Below are positions 24,160 to 32,731 of a stretch of 64,000 bases of DNA, in pieces. Each line of letters opens with the position of its first letter. Position 1 is the first letter of the stretch. The translations under genes and the position numbers were made by a program. The stretch covers positions 124,001 through 188,000 of the forward strand of contig NZ_JAGIOO010000001.1 in the NCBI RefSeq assembly GCF_017876755.1, in the 5' to 3' direction. The notes under the pieces were generated by a model that was not told the DNA's origin, ran no database searches, and was given only the letters and a program-made list of their open reading frames with translations. The DNA comes from Crossiella equi. Its GTDB lineage: Bacteria > Actinomycetota > Actinomycetes > Mycobacteriales > Pseudonocardiaceae.

Positions 24160-25050
24160 GTGCGGCGAACGGACTTCTCCGGTGCCGACTGCGCGATGGC
24201 GCAGGCACTGGACGTGGTGGGCGACTGGTGGACGCTGCTGATCGTGCGCGATGTGACCAGGGGGCGTTCCCGCTTCGACACGTTGCAGGCCGGGCTGGGG
24301 GTCTCGCGCAAGGTGCTGGCCGAACGGCTGCGCTGGCTGGTCGACCACGAGGTGCTCCAGCGCGAGCTCTACCACGAGCACCCGCCGCGCTATGACTACC
24401 GCCTCACCACCCGGGGCCGTGCGCTGCTGCCGGTGCTGGTGGCGTTGCAGGACTGGGGCGACACCTGGCTGCTGGGCGACGGCGCGCTGTCGGCGACCAC
24501 CACACCGGGCTCGGCCGAGTGCCACCGCGTGCACGCGCTGAGCGGGGTGCGCCTGCCCGAGCTGCTGCTGCCCGCCGCCGACGGTCCCGCGCGGGATCCG
24601 GTGGCCGACACCGACTTCACCGTGCTGACCCTGTTCCCGGGCGCTGGCCTGGGGATCCCGGGCTGGGCGGAGATCCCGGGCGCCCCGGGCTGCACCGCCT
24701 CGGCGGCGGCCTACCGCGCACTGCACGCGGAGTTCCGGGCACTCGGCGCGAGCGTGCACGGGGTGTCCACCCAGCGCCCGGACGAGCTGGCCCGCTTCGC
24801 CGACGCCGAGGACCTGCCGTTCCCGCTGCTGTCGGACGCGGGCCTGGACCTGGTCACCGCGCTGCGCCTGCCGACCTTCCGCGCGGGCGGCGCCGACCGC
24901 CACAAGCGCCTGTCCCTGCTCGTGGACCGCGACCGCGTGGTCCGCTCGGTCTTCTACCCGATCTCCGACCCGGCGTGTTCGGCCGAACAGGTGCTGTCCG
25001 GCCTGACCCGCCTCTACCCTCGACCGGGTGCCGCACTTCCACAGCCATGA
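24160..25050 (+). CDS. HxlR-type regulator fused to a peroxiredoxin-like domain
   Basis: 296 residues from GTG 24160 after GGGAGGA. Residues 1-110 are an HxlR winged helix with the conserved N-terminal Cys (GADCAMAQAL, Cys11; GDWWTLLIVRDVTRGRSRFD). Residues about 125-290 are thioredoxin-fold and PrxQ/redoxin-like: TDFTVLTLFPGAGL, the PGCT motif with Cys178, VHGVSTQRPDELARFADAED and PFPLLSDAGLDLV. HxlR proteins often sense electrophiles or disulfide stress through Cys11. The fused redoxin suggests an oxidant-sensing repressor in one chain. The promoter region shared with the methyltransferase holds an imperfect inverted repeat (GTAGGTTCCTTTAC, 24097-24110). Confidence 0.8.
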   Translation: MRRTDFSGADCAMAQALDVVGDWWTLLIVRDVTRGRSRFDTLQAGLGVSRKVLAERLRWLVDHEVLQRELYHEHPPRYDYRLTTRGRALLPVLVALQDWGDTWLLGDGALSATTTPGSAECHRVHALSGVRLPELLLPAADGPARDPVADTDFTVLTLFPGAGLGIPGWAEIPGAPGCTASAAAYRALHAEFRALGASVHGVSTQRPDELARFADAEDLPFPLLSDAGLDLVTALRLPTFRAGGADRHKRLSLLVDRDRVVRSVFYPISDPACSAEQVLSGLTRLYPRPGAALPQP

Positions 25051-25738
25051 CGGGCTGCGCCTGTCCTACACCGTGCTCGGCGAGGGCCCGACGCTGATCT
25101 GCCTGCCGGGCGGTCCGGGCGCCGACGCCACCAGCCAGGGCGACCTCGGCGGCCTGACCGCCCACCACACCCTGGTACGGCTGGACATGCGCGCGGGCGG
25201 CGACTCCGACATCCCGGCGGACCAGGCCAGCTGCGCCTTCCCGGAACAGGCCCGCGACATCGAGGCCCTGCGCGTGCACCTGGCCCTGGACACGATCGAC
25301 CTGCTGGCCCATTCCGCCGCCAGCCTGTCCGCCCAGGCCTACGCCGCGGCCTACCCCGAGCGCCTGCGCAAGCTCGTGCTGGTCACCCCGGCGGGCCGAG
25401 CCGCCCGCGAACGCGACGAGGACGAGGTGGCCCGCATCCAGGCCCGCGGCACGATCACCAAGGAACCGGGCGACAACGGCTCACCGCCGGAGTGGCTGCG
25501 CGGCGCCTACTACGTCGACCGGGCCCCGGTCACCGTGCGCCAGCCGGTGCTCGCGGTGGCGGGCGCCGAGGACGGCATCGGGGGAGTGGCCCCCGCGCGC
25601 TCGGTCGCCGACTTCCACCCCGCCGGGGTGCTCGCCGTGCTGCCGGGCGCGGGGCACTGGCCCTGGCTGGACGTCCCAGAGACCTTCACCTCGGTGGTGT
25701 CGGGGTTCCTGGAGGCCGAGCTCAGCGGTAGCCGGTGA
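25028..25738 (+). CDS. Alpha/beta hydrolase
   Basis: 236 residues from GTG 25028, overlapping the preceding gene by 23 bases. The fold is visible from GPTLICLPGGPGADATSQGD (oxyanion region) and LVRLDMRAGGDS. The nucleophile elbow is AHSAAS in place of the usual GxSxG, so Ser is kept but both flanking Gly are Ala. Then comes LVLVTPAGRAARERD, an Asp near VAGAEDG, and the final His in LPGAGHWPWLD. It resembles proline-iminopeptidase-like hydrolases. Coupling to the HxlR-redoxin gene suggests a stress or detoxification role, which is inference. Confidence 0.75.
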   Translation: MPHFHSHDGLRLSYTVLGEGPTLICLPGGPGADATSQGDLGGLTAHHTLVRLDMRAGGDSDIPADQASCAFPEQARDIEALRVHLALDTIDLLAHSAASLSAQAYAAAYPERLRKLVLVTPAGRAARERDEDEVARIQARGTITKEPGDNGSPPEWLRGAYYVDRAPVTVRQPVLAVAGAEDGIGGVAPARSVADFHPAGVLAVLPGAGHWPWLDVPETFTSVVSGFLEAELSGSR

Positions 25739-26636
25739 CGTCGGCGGGCTTGCCCGGGTCCTGCACCTCCACCAGGTAGCGCCAGGCATCCGGCCGCGAG
25801 CCGTCGAGGTCGGTGAAGCCGTAGACCTTGGCCAGGCTGCCCGCGTCCAGGGACTGCTGGTTGTAGCGGCTGACCTCCGGGTCGGCGGCCAGCGCGGCGA
25901 CCGCGCGGCCCGCGTAGCGCGTGGTCTCGGAGATGGCGAAGTGTGGCTCCTTGGCCAGGGCGTCCTGCCAGTTGGCCTCGGTCACGCCGTAGGCGTCCAG
26001 CATCATCTCGCTGCGCAGCCAGCCCGGCGTGAGCGCCAGGGCCGTGCCGCCGTGGGCCTTGAGCTCGTGGCCCAGGGTGAAGGCGATGCGGTTGCAGGCC
26101 GCCTTGGTCAGGTCGAAGAAGGTGGAGACGCGGTAGCTCGTGGCGTTGTACTCGGTGGTGCCGTCGGTGATCTCCACGACCAGGCCGCCCGGGTTGCGGA
26201 TCAGCAGCGGCAGCGCGTGGTGGGCGGTGATCAGGTGGGTGTCCACGGCCAGGCGCAGCATGCGCAGGCCGTCATCGAGCTTGTGCTCCCAGACCGGGAT
26301 CTCCCAGCCCAGCAGGCTGTTGCCGCCGAAGATCGCGTTGACCAGCAGGTCCAGGCGGCCTCGCTCCGCGTCGATGCGCTCGACCAGCGCCTTGACCTGC
26401 GCCGGGTCCAGGTGGTCGACCGCGACCGGGATGGCCGTGCCGCCCTCGGCCTCGATGAGCGATGCGGTCTCCTCCAGGGTCTCCGCGCGGTTCTCCTCCG
26501 ACGGGCTGCCCGCGGTGCTGCGGCCGGTCAGGTACACCGTGGCGCCCGCGGCGCCGAGCTCGATGGCGATTCCCCGCCCCGCACCCCGGGTGGCCCCGGC
26601 GACGAGGGCGATCTTGCCGTGCAGTGGCTTGCTCAT
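25722..26636 (-). CDS. Short-chain dehydrogenase/reductase
   Basis: 304 residues. The cofactor motif is GATRGAGRG near the N-terminus (ALVAGATRGAGRGIAIELGA), followed by VYLTGRS, which suits NADP. The catalytic region is atypical: Tyr-x-x-x-Lys corresponds to TSYRVSTFFDLTKAACNRIA, with an extended spacing. The C-terminal part is longer than in classical SDRs. It is probably an oxidoreductase of the SDR group seen in many actinomycetes; the substrate is unknown. It converges with the hydrolase with a 17-base overlap. Confidence 0.8.
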   Translation of the reverse strand: MSKPLHGKIALVAGATRGAGRGIAIELGAAGATVYLTGRSTAGSPSEENRAETLEETASLIEAEGGTAIPVAVDHLDPAQVKALVERIDAERGRLDLLVNAIFGGNSLLGWEIPVWEHKLDDGLRMLRLAVDTHLITAHHALPLLIRNPGGLVVEITDGTTEYNATSYRVSTFFDLTKAACNRIAFTLGHELKAHGGTALALTPGWLRSEMMLDAYGVTEANWQDALAKEPHFAISETTRYAGRAVAALAADPEVSRYNQQSLDAGSLAKVYGFTDLDGSRPDAWRYLVEVQDPGKPADVTGYR

Positions 26637-26749
26637 GGTGGACACCGTGCCAGCGGAAGCTGACACCTTTTGGCAGGTATGGTCGAGATGAGTTCCGGCG
26701 CGTCGGCGAGTCAGTCCTGGTGTCGAGTCGCCACACCACGGAGGACACC

Positions 26750-27508
26750 ATGACCACGCTGCCCGGCCGCCCGCCCGTCGTCGACCTGGCCACCTGGCAG
26801 GCCGCCCGGGACGAGCTCCTGGTCCGCGAGAAGGCCCACACCCGCGCGGGCGACGCCCTGGCCGCGGCCCGCCGCAGGCTGCCGATGGTGGAGTTCGACG
26901 GCACGGTCGAGGTCACCGGCGCGCACGGCCCGGTCCCCTTCCTCGACCTGTTCCAGGGCCGCGAGGAGCTGGTGGCCTACAAGCACATGTGGTGGGACGG
27001 CGCCCCACACCAGGGCCAGTGCGAGGGCTGCACCACCACCGCCTGGCACCTGCCCGACGCCGCCTACCTCAACGCCCGGGGCGTCTCCTACGCCGTGCTG
27101 ACCGCCGGTGCCTGGCCCGAGGTCGCCGAGTACGTGGCGTTCATGGGCTACACCCAGCCCTGGTACTCGGTGCGCGGCATCGAGGGCCCGGCGGGCGGCG
27201 ACATGGGCTACCTGACCTGCTATCTGCGCGAGGGCGACCGCGTCTTCCTCACCTACAGCTGCACCGCGCGCGGCAACGAGGTGGCCAACCCCTCCCTCAA
27301 CCTGCTCGACCTCACCCCGTACGGCCGCGGCGAGACCTGGGAGGACAAGCCCGAGGGCTGGCCGGAGGGACGCCACTCGTGCTGGTCCTGGCGCACCGAC
27401 GCCCAGGGCGCGAGCACCTGGGGCCCGACCAGCCGCCCGGTGCCGCAGTGGACCCGCCCGGGCGCGACCCCGGTGGACACGCTGGGCCGCCACGGGGCCT
27501 GCCACTGA
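26750..27508 (+). CDS. DUF899 family thioredoxin-like protein
   Basis: 252 residues from ATG 26750 after GGAGG. Family landmarks are the N-terminal ARDELLVREKAHTRAGDALA with ARRRLPMVEFD, then LDLFQGREELVAYKHMWWDG, QCEGCTTTAW with its Cys pair, and VFLTYSCTARGNEV. DUF899 proteins have a thioredoxin-like fold and are often annotated as putative dithiol-disulfide oxidoreductases; the activity is not established. It is divergent from the SDR gene. Confidence 0.85.
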   Translation: MTTLPGRPPVVDLATWQAARDELLVREKAHTRAGDALAAARRRLPMVEFDGTVEVTGAHGPVPFLDLFQGREELVAYKHMWWDGAPHQGQCEGCTTTAWHLPDAAYLNARGVSYAVLTAGAWPEVAEYVAFMGYTQPWYSVRGIEGPAGGDMGYLTCYLREGDRVFLTYSCTARGNEVANPSLNLLDLTPYGRGETWEDKPEGWPEGRHSCWSWRTDAQGASTWGPTSRPVPQWTRPGATPVDTLGRHGACH

Positions 27509-27600
27509 CGCCAGCCTGCTGGACTCGGTCCTGGCCGCGGCCGGGAGTGACGACATGGGGCAGCCAGGCCGGGCTGGGCGAGGACGCCTGAACGCACGAA

Positions 27601-27642
27601 CGGGGCCGCTGACCGGGCTCGGGGTTCCGGTCAGCAGCCCCG
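27601..27642. terminator. Bidirectional terminator-like hairpin
   Basis: CGGGGC at 27601-27606 and GCTGACCGG at 27608-27616 pair with CCGGTCAGC at 27627-27635 and GCCCCG at 27637-27642, with a single C/A mismatch. This gives 15 pairs around a ten-base loop. It lies between two convergent gene ends, the DUF899 gene and the LuxC-LuxE fusion. Confidence 0.6.
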
Positions 27643-27655
27643 CTCGTCGGCGCGC

Positions 27656-30178
27656 CTAGTTGTTGCGGGCGCGCTCGTCCAGCACCGGGATCAGCTTGCC
27701 GCTGCCCGTGGCCCTGGCGAAGCCGTCCGGCGCCACCAGGTCGATGTGCAGGTCCACCAGGCCGTCGCGCACGACCTCCAGCGCCAGGTCCGGGTACCGG
27801 GCCAGCAGCTGCTCGGCGATCGCGGACTCCGGCGCGCTGACCTTGGCCCGGTCCAGGCGCACGGTCACGCTCTGCCGGTCGTTGTCCTCGCGCAGCACGA
27901 TCTGCAGGTCACCGGCGTAGGCGAAGGCCTCGGCGGTCTCGCTGACGAACCGGCGGTAGTTGAGGAAGTGCCCCGCGCTGCGGAAGACGTCCCCGGTCCG
28001 GCCCAGCAGCTCGAAGCGCGGCGTCTTGCGCCCGCACGGGCAGTCGCCCTCGACCCAGCGGCCCAGGTCGCCGATCTCGTAGCGCTCCAGGCGCTGGCCG
28101 CGCCGGGTGTGCGAGGTGAACACCAGGCGGCCGGTCTCGCCGGGACCCACCGGGCGGTCCTCGTCGCCTGCGAGGATCTCCAGCGTCTGGAGCCCGGCGA
28201 ACAGGTGGTGCACGCGCGGCTCGGTGTGCTCGCAGGCGTAGCCCAGCGGGCCGCCGTCCACGCTGCCGTAGGCACCGCTGCGGATCAGCTCGACGCCGAA
28301 CTCCTCGGTCAGCCAGCGCTTCTGCTGGTCGCTGAAGTGCTCACCGCCGTAGAAGATCTTCTTGATGCCCCGGTACGCGCGCAGCGTGTCCCCGGCCTCG
28401 TCGAACAGGCGCAGCAGGTAGCTCGGCATGCCCAGCACCGTGTTGACGCCGTTGGCCACGATGGTGTCGGCCACGAACTGGTCCATGCCCAGCTGCGCCG
28501 CCATCGGGTACTGGACGACCCGCATGCGCTCCAGCACGGAGAAGAAGCTGGGGAACCCGCCGTAGAGCTGGCCGCCGAAGAACAGGTTCATCGTGCGGTC
28601 GGTGCGCGGGTCCAGACCGGCGGCCAGCAGGCCCTCCGCGCCCCAGTGCATCTGCTCGTCGTAGTCGGCCCAGCTGAACGCCGACAGCTTCGGCGCGCCG
28701 GTGCTGCCGCCGGAGCGGAAGAACACCTCGGCGCGGCTGGTGTCCTCCTGCAGCGAGGTGAACTCGGCCTTGGTGGTCACCGGCACCGGCGGGGGCGGCA
28801 GGTAGCGGGAGGAGGCCATGTCGTCCAGGCAGGCCTGGGTGGCGAAGCGCTCGTCCAGCTGCACGTCCACGCGGCGGCTGTAGCGCTGCAGCGCGTACAC
28901 GCCGTCGTGCGGCTCGCCGTCGTAGCTGCCCAGCATGCCGCCGGGCAGGGTCACCCGCTGCACACCCGCGGCCAGCAGCGCCCGGGTCAGCACCGCGACC
29001 TCATCGCGCGCCGCGCCCAGGCCCACGGTCTGCAGGTAACGCCGCATCGGGCGCAGCATCTCCGCGATCCGCTTGCGCGGCAACGGCTTGACCCACACGC
29101 TGCGGTACAGCGGCGAGGCCCGCAGCGCGGAGCGGGTGTCGGCCATGACCCGCCAGGAGCGGTCCGGCGCGCTGAACACCTTGGTCAGCCCGAGGTGCTC
29201 CTCCAGGCGCGCGACCACCTCGGTGTTGGTGATCTCGGCCCACTCCGGATCGCTCGGGGTGCGGGTCTCCACACCGGCCACGGCCTCGGCCAGCACCCCG
29301 GCGAAGCGCTCGGCGAAGGCGAAGACCTCGGAGGAGTCCTCGGTGTCCAGGTAGACCACCTGGGGGCTGGAGCACGCCTGCTGGTCGATCAGGCACACGT
29401 CCGCGGCGACCTTGGCCAGCACGTCGGCGTCCTGCCAGCTGTCGGCGGTCAGGTAGGCGAAGGACAGCTTCGGGCCCCAGTCCACCAGGCGGCAGCCCGG
29501 TCGCACGTACTCCGCGACCCCGGCCAGCGCCTCCTCGCCGCCCCAGGCGGCCACCGCGTCGGCGGGCGCGCACATGCGGGCCAGCCAGTCCTTGCGGCTG
29601 GAGGAGTAGTGCAGCACAACCACGCGCCGCGCGATCTGCCCGGTCGGGTCGGCCTGGGCGAGCGCGTCCAGCAGCTCGGCGGTGAACCGCGAGTCCTCGC
29701 CGCTGGTCTTGACCACGTTGACGTTGCCGGAGAGCAGGCCCTCCAGGGCGCTCATGGCACCGGCCGAGGGCGCGTTGCCGGGCGCGATGTGGGCGAGCAG
29801 GCCCACCGGCACCCAGGCCTCGAACACCTGCTGCCGGTAATCCACGCGGGCCAGGCGGCCCGGGTCGATCCCGCCCAGCTCGCGCACGACCTTGCGCTCC
29901 AGCGGCTCCTTGGCCATCGCCCCGGCCACGGAGGCGAGGGTGTCCTCGATCTCCTTGGCGGGCACGTTCCACGCGGCCAGGCGCTCGGCCAGGCGCGCGC
30001 GCACCGGGCTGCCCGGCTCGGCCAGCGCCCGGACGAGGCGGTCGGCGGCGGCGAGCACCACCAGGGGGCTCAGCGGCTCACCCGCGAGCACCTCCTGGGT
30101 GATCTCCTCCAGGCTGTCCAGGCGGCGGTCGGCCTCCTCGTCGGTGACCCACTCGCCCTGCCAGTAGTGCTGGTTCAC
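27656..30178 (-). CDS. LuxC acyl reductase fused to a LuxE/PaaK-like adenylating domain
   Basis: 840 residues. Residues about 60-400 match LuxC, the NADPH-dependent fatty acyl reductase of bioluminescence: AWVPVGLLAHIAPGNAPSAG, then GNVNVVKTSGEDSRF, and the active-site Cys269 in IDQQACSSPQVVYLD. Residues about 455-840 are a PaaK/LuxE-like domain with the nucleotide loop RSGGSTGAPK at 488-497, KKIFYGGEHFSDQQK, YGSVDGGPLGYACEHTEP, LVFTSHTRRGQRLERYEIGD and a Cys pair in GDCPCGRKTPRF. The pair should make acyl-AMP, form a thioester on Cys and reduce it to an aldehyde in one chain. ATG 30178 overlaps the upstream LuxE stop (ATGA). No luciferase genes are present. Confidence 0.8.
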   Translation of the reverse strand: MNQHYWQGEWVTDEEADRRLDSLEEITQEVLAGEPLSPLVVLAAADRLVRALAEPGSPVRARLAERLAAWNVPAKEIEDTLASVAGAMAKEPLERKVVRELGGIDPGRLARVDYRQQVFEAWVPVGLLAHIAPGNAPSAGAMSALEGLLSGNVNVVKTSGEDSRFTAELLDALAQADPTGQIARRVVVLHYSSSRKDWLARMCAPADAVAAWGGEEALAGVAEYVRPGCRLVDWGPKLSFAYLTADSWQDADVLAKVAADVCLIDQQACSSPQVVYLDTEDSSEVFAFAERFAGVLAEAVAGVETRTPSDPEWAEITNTEVVARLEEHLGLTKVFSAPDRSWRVMADTRSALRASPLYRSVWVKPLPRKRIAEMLRPMRRYLQTVGLGAARDEVAVLTRALLAAGVQRVTLPGGMLGSYDGEPHDGVYALQRYSRRVDVQLDERFATQACLDDMASSRYLPPPPVPVTTKAEFTSLQEDTSRAEVFFRSGGSTGAPKLSAFSWADYDEQMHWGAEGLLAAGLDPRTDRTMNLFFGGQLYGGFPSFFSVLERMRVVQYPMAAQLGMDQFVADTIVANGVNTVLGMPSYLLRLFDEAGDTLRAYRGIKKIFYGGEHFSDQQKRWLTEEFGVELIRSGAYGSVDGGPLGYACEHTEPRVHHLFAGLQTLEILAGDEDRPVGPGETGRLVFTSHTRRGQRLERYEIGDLGRWVEGDCPCGRKTPRFELLGRTGDVFRSAGHFLNYRRFVSETAEAFAYAGDLQIVLREDNDRQSVTVRLDRAKVSAPESAIAEQLLARYPDLALEVVRDGLVDLHIDLVAPDGFARATGSGKLIPVLDERARNN

Positions 30179-31341
30179 GACTTGTCCTTCAGGAGCTCAG
30201 CGGCGGCGATGGCACAGGACTTGTTGCGGGACAGGCCCGCGCGACCGTGGATGCGGAACCACGGGGTCGCGGTGCCGCAGCCGCACTCCTCGGGGGTGTG
30301 CAGCGAGGCCAGGTCGCCCATCATCACCGTCTGCGCGGGCGCGGAGGTGATGAACGGGGAGGCGAACTGCAGGTAGCCGCGCTCGCCGTAGCCCAGCGGG
30401 GACAGGTCGCGCACCGAGCGGATGAGGACCCGGGACCACACCGGCACGTGCAGGTTGTGGTGGGCGCACTCGATGTAGGGCACGGAGTGCTCCACCGAGC
30501 CGAAGCCGTCGCGGATGCGGTCGTCCGGGATGCCCAGCTGCTCGTTGATCTTGGCGTACAGCTCGGGCTTGCTGACCTGCTTGTCCGCGTTGCCCTTCCA
30601 GCCGCCGCCGAACAGGATCATCGAGGCCGGGTCCAGCTCGATGGGCTTCATGCCCATGTTGCGCATGCGGTCCAGGGTGAAGGACAGGAAGGCCGGGAAG
30701 CCGAAGATGCGCACCGGCACCCCCTCCTCGGCCGAGCGCAGCAGCGAGCGGATCGCGCCGAAGGCGTCGAACTCGTGCCCGGTGCCGGTGGAGGGCAGCG
30801 CGTGCTCCACCCGGTTCACCGGGGCGAAGTCGCACAGGTAGTTGTCGGTGAAGGAGGCACCGAGGTTCAGGCCCGGGCGCGGCTGGTAGGTGTAGATCAG
30901 GTAGTCGACCTTGCGGCTGCTGTCGATCCAGCCGTAGTGGTCGAAGATCCGCGCCACCATGCGCTGCCCGGCGCGCAGGGTCCACTCGTCGAAGAACATC
31001 TGCGACTTCTGGCCCAGCGTGCCCGAGGAGGTGGCGTGCAGCTTCACGTCCTCGCGCGGGATGGAGACGATCTCGTGCATCTTGAAGAAGTTCGCGTGCA
31101 CGTACGGCTGGTCCACCAGGTCGTCCACGGCGGTCAGCTTCTTGCGCCCGGCCGACTCCCACAGGGAGGCGAAGAACGGGTTGCGCGCGGCGTGCCACTC
31201 GTTGGCCTCGTTCATACCGGCCACGAACAGCTCGTCGGCCTCCGCGCTGAGGCTGTAGGGGGCGGCCAGGTCGCAGAGCCGCTGCACCGCGCCGAGCGCG
31301 GCGGGGTCGGGAACCGTGACCGGCCCGAGGTAGGAACTCAC
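30175..31341 (-). CDS. LuxE-type acyl-protein synthetase
   Basis: 388 residues from GTG 31341, which overlaps the GNAT stop as GTGA. It has the LuxE layout: HANFFKMHEIVSIPREDVKL, the nucleotide loop TSSGTLGQKS at 104-113, a mid motif VRIFGFPAFLSFTLDRMRNM, ILFGGGWKGNADKQVSKPEL, RDGFGSVEHSVPYIECAHHN and YGERGYLQFASPFITSAP. A C-terminal ECGCG pair resembles the metal-binding loop of LuxE-like proteins. In lux systems LuxE makes acyl-AMP and passes the acyl group to LuxC. Here it sits directly upstream of the fused LuxC-LuxE protein, so the operon encodes two different activating domains per reductase. Confidence 0.8.
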   Translation of the reverse strand: MSSYLGPVTVPDPAALGAVQRLCDLAAPYSLSAEADELFVAGMNEANEWHAARNPFFASLWESAGRKKLTAVDDLVDQPYVHANFFKMHEIVSIPREDVKLHATSSGTLGQKSQMFFDEWTLRAGQRMVARIFDHYGWIDSSRKVDYLIYTYQPRPGLNLGASFTDNYLCDFAPVNRVEHALPSTGTGHEFDAFGAIRSLLRSAEEGVPVRIFGFPAFLSFTLDRMRNMGMKPIELDPASMILFGGGWKGNADKQVSKPELYAKINEQLGIPDDRIRDGFGSVEHSVPYIECAHHNLHVPVWSRVLIRSVRDLSPLGYGERGYLQFASPFITSAPAQTVMMGDLASLHTPEECGCGTATPWFRIHGRAGLSRNKSCAIAAAELLKDKS

Positions 31342-32468
31342 CGGAACACTCCACGGGTGTTGAGGTACATGTGCTTCCAGGCTTCGATGTACTGCTCGGT
31401 GAACGGCTTGAACGCCGCGTCGATGGCCAGGCCCCGGAAGTCCAGGGGCTGCATGGTGCGGGCCATGACCACGTAGTCGCGGAACTTGTCCCCGTCCCGC
31501 CGCATGGCCGGGTAGGCGGCGGCCGGGAGGAAGCCGTGCGCGAGCAGCTGGGTCAGCTCGTCGAAGGCGTGCAACGGGATGAGGGTCTCCACGTAGAACG
31601 CGCCGTAGTCGGTGAGCTGGTCGATCAGCTGGTCCAGGTGCTCGGCCACCGCCATCGGGTTGGGCAGCGCGCCGATGAGCGTGCAGTAGCCGTCCGTGCC
31701 GGACAGGTGGGCGAACACCTCGTAGGAACCGTCCCCGGCGGCCAGCAGCACGTTCGGGGTGTGGAACGGGTAGAAGCCGCGGCCGGGGTTGGTCATCTTC
31801 TGCTGGTAGCGGCGCTGCACGAACTGCTGCGCCTCGATCAGCTCGACCACCGGGCGCGCCTCGTCGCTGCGCTGGAACGTGCCCTCGACGTCGGGCACCA
31901 GCTCGGGCTGCACCGGCATGCCCGCGACCTCGGTCAGCGCGGCCACCAGCGGGCCCAGCTCGGCGGGCACGCGGTGCACCGGGTGCCGGGACTCCAGCAC
32001 ACCCTCCTGGTGGCGGGCCAGCAGCACCATCGTCTCGTGCCGGGCGGCCTTGCGGAGGTTGGGGAAGATGCCGTACGCGCGGAACCCGGCGCGCAGGCAC
32101 ACCCGCTGCGGTGCGGTCGAGGTGGTGCGGGCGGTGCCGTAGACCGAGTCGCACAGCCCGCTGTCCAGCATCAGCTCTGACAGCTGGCTCACCGCGGCCT
32201 GCGCGACGCCGCCGCCACGCAGCTCGGGGTGCACGACCAGGCCCTGCATCTTGCCCAGCCGGTCGTCGATGTTGCCGACGATCGAGGCCATCACGCGCCC
32301 GTTGTGGCGGTGCACCAGCCAGGCCGTGCGGTCGGAGGTGATCTCGGCGGCCATCACCTGGGGGTCGGTGCCCAGCGGCAGGGAGTAACCCCGGCCGTAG
32401 ACCCTGCGGTAGAGACGGAGTAACTCGTCGATGTCGTCGACGCTCGCGCGCTCGAACACAGGCCCCAC
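31338..32468 (-). CDS. GNAT-family acyltransferase with long C-terminal extension
   Basis: 376 residues from GTG 32468, after GGAG. Residues about 1-165 are a GNAT fold (ASVDDIDELLRLYRRVYGRG, acetyl-CoA loop VHPELRGGGVAQAAVSQLSE, then TARTTSTAPQRVCLRAGFRA). The remaining 200 residues are not a standard GNAT and include LMDSG-like and QKMTNPGRGFYPFHTPN stretches; they may be a second, degenerate GNAT-like lobe. It is first in the operon GNAT, LuxE, LuxC-LuxE. I infer acyl transfer onto or from an intermediate of the reductase pathway. Confidence 0.75.
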   Translation of the reverse strand: MGPVFERASVDDIDELLRLYRRVYGRGYSLPLGTDPQVMAAEITSDRTAWLVHRHNGRVMASIVGNIDDRLGKMQGLVVHPELRGGGVAQAAVSQLSELMLDSGLCDSVYGTARTTSTAPQRVCLRAGFRAYGIFPNLRKAARHETMVLLARHQEGVLESRHPVHRVPAELGPLVAALTEVAGMPVQPELVPDVEGTFQRSDEARPVVELIEAQQFVQRRYQQKMTNPGRGFYPFHTPNVLLAAGDGSYEVFAHLSGTDGYCTLIGALPNPMAVAEHLDQLIDQLTDYGAFYVETLIPLHAFDELTQLLAHGFLPAAAYPAMRRDGDKFRDYVVMARTMQPLDFRGLAIDAAFKPFTEQYIEAWKHMYLNTRGVFR

Positions 32469-32731
32469 GCTCTTGCTCCATTCTTTCGGCGGACACACCC
32501 GGTCGCCGGTCCATGCGCGCGCAGGACCGGTACGAGGTCGGGTACCCCAGGTGTGCAACAGAATGCGGCCGTGACGGCGAGACGGCCGAGACGATTCGAA
32601 ATCCTAGCCTGTGGACGAGCTTGACATTTCTTTGATAATGCGCTGACCAGCGCGGATGTCCTGGCTTGGCGATCAGGCTCACATTCCGATACCACCGAAT
32701 GCAGTAATTACTGAGAGCTCCGGTGATCAGG

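Noticed and set aside
27656-32468. Bioluminescence (lux) operon
   Set aside because: LuxC- and LuxE-like genes are present, but I find no LuxA/LuxB luciferase or LuxD gene in the window, so light production is not supported.
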